The notes under the pieces were generated by a model, which searched no databases, was not told the DNA's origin, and worked only from the letters and a program-made list of their open reading frames with translations. Positions 8,548-11,555 of a stretch of DNA of 11,555 bases are shown in pieces (the stretch's first letter is position 1; each line of letters starts with the position of its first letter). A program made the translations under genes and the position numbers. The stretch is from JAAFJT01 sp043744275. GTDB lineage: Bacteria; Bacteroidota; Bacteroidia; Chitinophagales; Saprospiraceae. The stretch lies in the NCBI GenBank assembly GCA_043744275.1, contig JAYTUY010000284.1, forward strand, positions 1 to 11,555. The letters are read 5' to 3'.

Positions 8548-8586
8548 TTTTATGTAAAATAATGACAATCAATATTTTACATAAAA
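8548..8586. repeat. AT-rich 14-base inverted repeat upstream of the giant gene
   Basis: TTTTATGTAAAATA (8548-8561) and its exact reverse complement (8573-8586) flank an 11-base spacer. It lies about 170-205 bases upstream of the giant gene's start. It has no adjacent U tract to make it a standard terminator. A dimeric regulator site is one possibility, but chance pairing in AT-rich DNA is another. Confidence 0.55.
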
Positions 8587-8790
8587 TAATAAATCTAAAA
8601 TGATAAAAATGGCGTTCACATTGTGAGGATATGACGGAAGGATAAGTGGCTTGAAAATACAATGATATGGTTAGCTTTCACTTGATGTATTTTAATATTA
8701 TACTAAACATAAAAGGGTTTTAAAAACCTATAGCATATTCTTAACTATTCTTTTATTCACAGTTATGTAGAAGATAATTTTGATTTGAAC

Positions 8791-8816
8791 TACGAGTCAA
8801 GAGGACTCACACGTTT
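8791..8816 (-). repeat. 26-base palindromic repeat, unit 1 (inverted)
   Basis: Read on the minus strand, the unit begins AAACGTGTGAGTCC and ends TTGACTCGTA. It differs from unit 2 at three of 26 positions and contains an internal palindrome (GAGTC at 8794-8798, GACTC at 8804-8808). Confidence 0.8.
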
Positions 8817-8830
8817 TTATGCTTGATAAC

Positions 8831-8856
8831 AAACGTTTGAGTCCTCTGGACTCGTT
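8831..8856 (+). repeat. 26-base palindromic repeat, unit 2
   Basis: The unit begins AAACGTTTGAGTCC and ends TGGACTCGTT, with a perfect core GAGTCC-TCT-GGACTC (8839-8853). Units 1 and 2 are head to head with a 14-base spacer, so they can also form one long hairpin. Confidence 0.8.
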
Positions 8857-8885
8857 AAAAGTGGGGTTCGTTCTATTATTTCTAC

Positions 8886-8911
8886 AAACGTGAGAGTCCG
8901 CTGGACTCAAT
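8886..8911 (+). repeat. 26-base palindromic repeat, unit 3
   Basis: The unit begins AAACGTGAGAGTCC and ends TGGACTCAAT, with a perfect core GAGTCC-GCT-GGACTC (8894-8908). It is a direct repeat of unit 2 with five differences, 29 bases further on. Confidence 0.8.
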
Positions 8912-8917
8912 TAAATC

Positions 8918-8952
8918 AAAAAAAAACCTTTCCAAATGAATGGAAAGGTTTT
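8918..8952 (-). terminator. Intrinsic terminator of groEL
   Basis: The perfect 12-base arms AAAACCTTTCCA (8923-8934) and TGGAAAGGTTTT (8941-8952) flank a 6-base loop. Read on the minus strand the hairpin runs into nine T, the textbook rho-independent form. It lies 65 bases past the groEL stop and should insulate the chaperonin transcript from the giant gene. Confidence 0.9.
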
Positions 8953-8960
8953 ATAGTAGC

Positions 8961-9005
8961 GCGGAACTCCAGTTCCGCTATACAATTGCGGAATCAGAGT
9001 TCCGC
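8961..9005. repeat. Pair of 18-base GCGGAA palindromes between the groEL stop and its terminator
   Basis: GCGGAACTCCAGTTCCGC (8961-8978) and GCGGAATCAGAGTTCCGC (8988-9005) share both ends and length and are each self-complementary (8-base and 6-base arms). They lie in the groEL 3' untranslated region, the second ending 12 bases from the stop codon. They could fold as two small hairpins in the mRNA. They resemble REP-type dispersed palindromes, but nothing in the window shows how they move. Confidence 0.75.
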
Positions 9006-9017
9006 TATCCGTTGATA

Positions 9018-10658
9018 TTACATCATACCACCCATGCCGCCACCCATGCCTGCAGGAGCATGAGAATGACCTGACTCTTTTTCAGGCTTATCATTGATGA
9101 CACATTCAGTTGTCAACACCATACTGGCAATAGATGCTGCATTTTCCAAAGCTACACGAGTCACTTTAGTCGGGTCAATAACGCCCGCTGCTTTAAGGTC
9201 TTCGTATTTGTCTGTGCGAGCATTGTAGCCATAAGCTCCTTTGCCAGCTTTTACTTTCATAGCGACTACACTGCCTTCAACACCTGCATTTTCAGAAATA
9301 ATGCGCAAAGGTGCTTCTAATGCCTTACGAACAATATCAATACCAGTCGTTTCATCAGGATTCAAGCCTTTGAAACCGTCGATAGCTGAAATAGCGCGAA
9401 TCAATGCCACACCACCACCTGCTACAATACCTTCTTCAATCGCTGCACGTGTAGCATGTAAAGCATCGTCAACACGGTCTTTTTTCTCTTTCATTTCTAC
9501 TTCAGTTGCTGCTCCAACATAAAGAACCGCTACACCGCCAGCCAATTTAGCCAAACGCTCTTGAAGTTTTTCACGGTCATAATCGCTTGTCGTTGATTCG
9601 ATTTGACCTTTCAATTGGTTGATACGCGCTTTGATGTCTTGATCAATGCCTTTACCATTCACAAGTGTTGTATTATCTTTATCAACTGTGATTTTTTCAC
9701 AATTGCCCAGATGCTCCAAACCGGCATTTTCCAATTTATAACCTTGCTCTTCGCTGATAACCGTACCGCCTGTGAGGATAGCAATATCTTCCAACATGGC
9801 TTTACGACGATCACCAAAACCTGGTGCTTTGACTGCAATCACTTTCAAACCAGCGCGTAAACGGTTAACCACCAATACGCCCAACGCTTGAGAATCCACA
9901 TCTTCCGCAATAATTAAAAGCGGACGACCTGTACCCAATGATTTTTCCAAAATCGGCAACATCTCTTGCATATTGCTGATTTTTTTATCATAAATAAGAA
10001 TCAATGGATTCTCATATTCTGCCACCATCGTATCAGCATTCGTGATGAAATAAGGCGACAAATAGCCTCTATCGAATTGCATACCGATTACTTCCTCCAC
10101 GTATGTATCTGTACCTTTCGCTTCTTCAACCGTGATAACACCGTCAACAGAAACGCGCTCCATTGCATTAGCAATCAAAGCACCTATTTCATCATCGTTA
10201 TTAGCTGAAATAGCGGCTACTTGCTGAATTTTTTGAAAATCTTTATTGATATGCTCAGTTTGTGATTTCAAATTTTCAACAACTTTTCTAACTGCTTTCT
10301 CAATACCACGCTTCAAATCCATTGGATTAGCACCTGCAGCTACGTTTTTCAAGCCTGCATGTACCATTGCTTGAGCCAAAACAGTAGCAGTAGTAGTTCC
10401 ATCACCAGCTGCATCAGCCGTTTTAGAAGCCACTTCCTTCACCATCTGCGCGCCCATGTTAGCGATAGCATCGCTCAATTCAATTTCTTTAGCCACTGTC
10501 ACACCATCTTTAGTGACGACAGGTGCACCAAAACTTTTCTGGATAACAACGTTACGACCCTTAGGTCCCAATGTTACTTTTACTGCATTAGCGAGAGCGT
10601 CGATTCCGCTTTTAAGCTGCTCTCTCGCATCGGCGTTAAAGGTTATTTCCTTTGCCAT
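9018..10658 (-). CDS. groEL: Chaperonin GroEL (Hsp60)
   Basis: This 546-residue 60-kDa chaperonin forms the ATP-driven double ring that folds cytosolic proteins with GroES. The nucleotide site is intact: VTLGPKGRN (residues about 28-36), GDGTTT (85-90), and the DDALHATRAAIEEG then VAGGG signature in the last third, which carries the catalytic aspartate. The apical segment reads EDVDSQALGVLVVNRLRAG. The C-terminus is the usual Gly-Met tail (GMGGGMGGMM). Length and start (MAKEITFNADAR) are normal. It follows groES after 87 bases and is probably co-transcribed with it. A strong intrinsic terminator lies downstream. No CIRCE operator is visible, so HrcA control is not supported here. It is the longest TACTGAGGGG-free gene in the window. 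Confidence 0.99.
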   Translation of the reverse strand: MAKEITFNADAREQLKSGIDALANAVKVTLGPKGRNVVIQKSFGAPVVTKDGVTVAKEIELSDAIANMGAQMVKEVASKTADAAGDGTTTATVLAQAMVHAGLKNVAAGANPMDLKRGIEKAVRKVVENLKSQTEHINKDFQKIQQVAAISANNDDEIGALIANAMERVSVDGVITVEEAKGTDTYVEEVIGMQFDRGYLSPYFITNADTMVAEYENPLILIYDKKISNMQEMLPILEKSLGTGRPLLIIAEDVDSQALGVLVVNRLRAGLKVIAVKAPGFGDRRKAMLEDIAILTGGTVISEEQGYKLENAGLEHLGNCEKITVDKDNTTLVNGKGIDQDIKARINQLKGQIESTTSDYDREKLQERLAKLAGGVAVLYVGAATEVEMKEKKDRVDDALHATRAAIEEGIVAGGGVALIRAISAIDGFKGLNPDETTGIDIVRKALEAPLRIISENAGVEGSVVAMKVKAGKGAYGYNARTDKYEDLKAAGVIDPTKVTRVALENAASIASMVLTTECVINDKPEKESGHSHAPAGMGGGMGGMM

Positions 10659-10716
10659 AATATGCTGATTTTAGTTTTTTTATGAATGAAAATTAATTAA
10701 AATAGTTACTGATAAC

Positions 10717-10730
10717 ACCCCCTCAGTATT
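10717..10730 (-). repeat. TACTGAGGGG motif copy 10 (groES-groEL intergenic)
   Basis: This is a perfect 10-mer (10719-10728) in the full form AATACTGAGGGGGT, here sense to the genes. It lies in the 87-base spacer, 16 bases past the groES stop and about 60 bases before the groEL start, so it would be carried in the groESL mRNA. Confidence 0.9.
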
Positions 10731-10745
10731 AGGGTTCAAAATGGC

Positions 10746-11009
10746 TTAAAGAATGACAAGTATGTCATCTTCACGCATAATCAGATAATCCTCTCCTTCG
10801 AGAGTCATCTCTTGACCTGAATACTTTCCGTAAAGTACCATATCACCTTTTTTAACGTGTAAGGCTTTGCCTTCTTTGCCGGGACCTACAGCAATGACTT
10901 CACCGCGTTGTGGTTTTTCCTTAGCTGTGTCCGGGATAATGATGCCGCCCTTAGTTTTCTCTTCTGCCGGTGCGGGCTTCACTACTACTCTGTCGTTTAT
11001 CGGCTTCAT
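10746..11009 (-). CDS. groES: Co-chaperonin GroES (Hsp10)
   Basis: This 87-residue protein forms the heptameric lid that caps GroEL and closes the folding chamber. It opens MKPINDRVVVKP. The GroEL-binding mobile loop is EEKTKGGIIIPDTAKEKPQ (about residues 17-35), containing the conserved GGIIIPD. It is followed by RGEVIAVGPG and the closing YLIMREDDILVIL. It is slightly shorter than the 92-97 residues common elsewhere but has no missing element. It is paired with groEL downstream. The likely promoter is at 11158-11165, giving a leader of roughly 140 bases. Confidence 0.98.
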   Translation of the reverse strand: MKPINDRVVVKPAPAEEKTKGGIIIPDTAKEKPQRGEVIAVGPGKEGKALHVKKGDMVLYGKYSGQEMTLEGEDYLIMREDDILVIL

Positions 11010-11157
11010 AGTCGAATAGATTTTTGAATTGCGAATTTGGTTAAACTAATAATTGTTAATGAAATGTGATACTGCTCAAAGCCTATCATTTAATGTGCCA
11101 AGCGATTTTTCTCTAAATTTCCCTGCCAATATTGCAGATTATTTGCCTTTAGGCGCG

Positions 11158-11165
11158 CAAAAGTA
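11158..11165 (-). promoter_or_regulatory. Putative -7 promoter element of groES-groEL (TACTTTTG)
   Basis: On the minus strand this reads TACTTTTGCGC, matching the Bacteroidota -7 consensus TAnnTTTG and identical over nine bases to the FKBP element. No TTTG stands at the usual -33 distance. Instead, the expected -33/spacer zone is occupied by TACTGAGGGG copy 11. Confidence 0.55.
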
Positions 11166-11171
11166 GCTTTA

Positions 11172-11185
11172 AATACTGAGGGGGT
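11172..11185 (+). repeat. TACTGAGGGG motif copy 11 (groES promoter region)
   Basis: This is a perfect 10-mer (11174-11183) in the form AATACTGAGGGGGT, identical over 14 bases to copies 1 and 10. It begins 7 bases upstream of the putative groES -7 element. Confidence 0.9.
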
Positions 11186-11250
11186 GAAATTTTATCACGA
11201 CAATTTGTCATTACTTCGTTTATTTTATTTATTGTTAAGCTATGACATAC

Positions 11251-11284
11251 AAAAAGCCGTCTCAACAGGTCAAGACGGCTTTTT
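11251..11284 (-). terminator. Intrinsic terminator downstream of secG
   Basis: Perfect 12-base arms (AAAAAGCCGTCT at 11251-11262, reverse complement at 11273-11284) flank a 10-base loop and have a GC-rich core. A T run follows in both directions, so it could work bidirectionally. It lies about 45 bases past the secG stop and should separate secG from groES. Confidence 0.9.
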
Positions 11285-11328
11285 TATCCTCAAATATCAT
11301 TACTCCTTTAGAAGAAAATGAATTAAAA

Positions 11329-11555
11329 TCATTGGGATTGCGACTTAATATCTGTTACACCTGCTCCTTTTGAAATAAAGAAATAAGAAACAACACATAA
11401 AACAAATAAAGCCGCAGCTAAGTACCAAGTTATTTTTTCAATAGCATCAGCTGAGCGGGCTGCACCGAACATTTGGTTGGCACCTGAACCGTAAGTAGAG
11501 TCAATACCGCCTCCCTTAGGGTTCTGAATCAATACTGCACCTATTAATAAGAGTG
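11329..11555 (-). CDS. secG: Protein translocase subunit SecG (partial, 5' end beyond the window)
   Basis: SecG is the small inner-membrane subunit that assists SecYE/SecA protein export. The visible part is 75 codons ending in TGA. It begins inside the first membrane segment (LLLIGAV) and continues into the family hallmark LIQNPKGGG. That is followed by a Gly-rich cytosolic loop (DSTYGSGANQMFGAARSADA), the second membrane helix (ITWYLAAALFVLCVVSYFF) and a short polar tail. A TTG at 11530-11532 is not the real start, because the frame stays open and SecG-like up to the window edge. SecG next to groES is a familiar Bacteroidota order. Confidence 0.9.
   Translation of the reverse strand, partial: LLLIGAVLIQNPKGGGIDSTYGSGANQMFGAARSADAIEKITWYLAAALFVLCVVSYFFISKGAGVTDIKSQSQ

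Larger units (their letters stand above)
8381..9017. other. 637-base intergenic stretch between giant gene and groEL
   Basis: No credible gene is present: the only minus-strand frame (8459-8662) has an implausible composition and no relatives that I recognise. Going from the giant gene's start upwards, the stretch holds an AT-rich leader, TACTGAGGGG copy 9 (8502-8511), a 14-base AT-rich inverted repeat (8548-8586), a minor GGTTTT/AAAACC palindrome near 8716-8728, three 26-base palindromic repeats (8791-8911), the groEL terminator (8918-8952) and two 18-base GCGGAA palindromes (8961-9005). I could not find a TAnnTTTG promoter element for the giant gene. Confidence 0.8.
11010..11328. other. 319-base intergenic stretch between groES and secG
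   Basis: No gene is seen. The stretch contains, from groES outward, a leader of about 140 bases, a -7 promoter element (11158-11165), TACTGAGGGG copy 11 (11172-11185), an AT-rich segment and the secG terminator hairpin (11251-11284). I looked for a CIRCE heat-shock operator (TTAGCACTC inverted repeat) and did not find one. Confidence 0.8.

Noticed and set aside
8459..8662. Minus-strand 67-codon open frame between groEL and the giant gene
   Set aside because: It has a low-complexity, Ile/Lys/His-rich composition, spans the AT-rich inverted repeat and the 10-mer, and shows no recognisable family.
8791..8911. Possible CRISPR array
   Set aside because: The repeats are palindromic, one is inverted, and the spacers are 14 and 29 bases. 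Regular spacing and common orientation are lacking, and no cas gene is present.
867..11185. GAGGGG of the motif as a Shine-Dalgarno sequence
   Set aside because: Eight of eleven copies are antisense to all complete genes, none sits just before a start codon, and Bacteroidota seldom use Shine-Dalgarno sites.
11010..11328. CIRCE (HrcA) heat-shock operator upstream of groES
   Set aside because: No TTAGCACTC-type inverted repeat was found on either strand in this stretch.

Overview
The window looks like a chromosomal segment of a low-GC Bacteroidota bacterium, plausibly of the Saprospiria/Chitinophagales type (an inference from protein style, not a search). The evidence is a secreted giant protein ending in a gliding-motility-type C-terminal domain (the type B sorting signal of the type IX secretion system), a secG-groES-groEL order familiar in this phylum, TACTTTTG elements matching the Bacteroidota -7 consensus TAnnTTTG, and start codons without Shine-Dalgarno sequences.

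All complete genes read on the minus strand, so transcription runs from high to low coordinates. The order is a 5'-truncated secG (11329-11555), a strong hairpin terminator, a non-coding stretch holding the likely groES promoter, groES (10746-11009), groEL (9018-10658), the groEL terminator, a 637-base intergenic stretch full of short palindromes, a 2471-residue exported protein (965-8380), a terminator-like hairpin, and an exported FKBP-type prolyl isomerase (83-739). A partial plus-strand reading frame (1-90) runs tail to tail into the FKBP gene.

Functionally the genes are mostly protein-handling: Sec export (SecG), cytosolic folding (GroES/GroEL), periplasmic folding (FKBP) and one very large Sec/T9SS client. 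No mobile element, CRISPR array, tRNA or rRNA was recognised.

The strongest unexplained signal is a non-palindromic 10-mer, TACTGAGGGG, present 11 times without mismatch (8 on plus, 3 on minus), about once per kilobase. About 0.02 copies would be expected by chance. By eye, every GAGGGG hexamer on either strand lies inside this motif. Each of the four intergenic stretches carries exactly one copy. The seven copies in the giant gene fall in three different coding registers, so the constraint appears to act on DNA and not on protein. Density and behaviour resemble DNA uptake sequences or Chi-type recombination sites, but I know of no described element of this sequence. A second, separate system of short palindromic repeats (three 26-base units and two 18-base units) sits between groEL and the giant gene.
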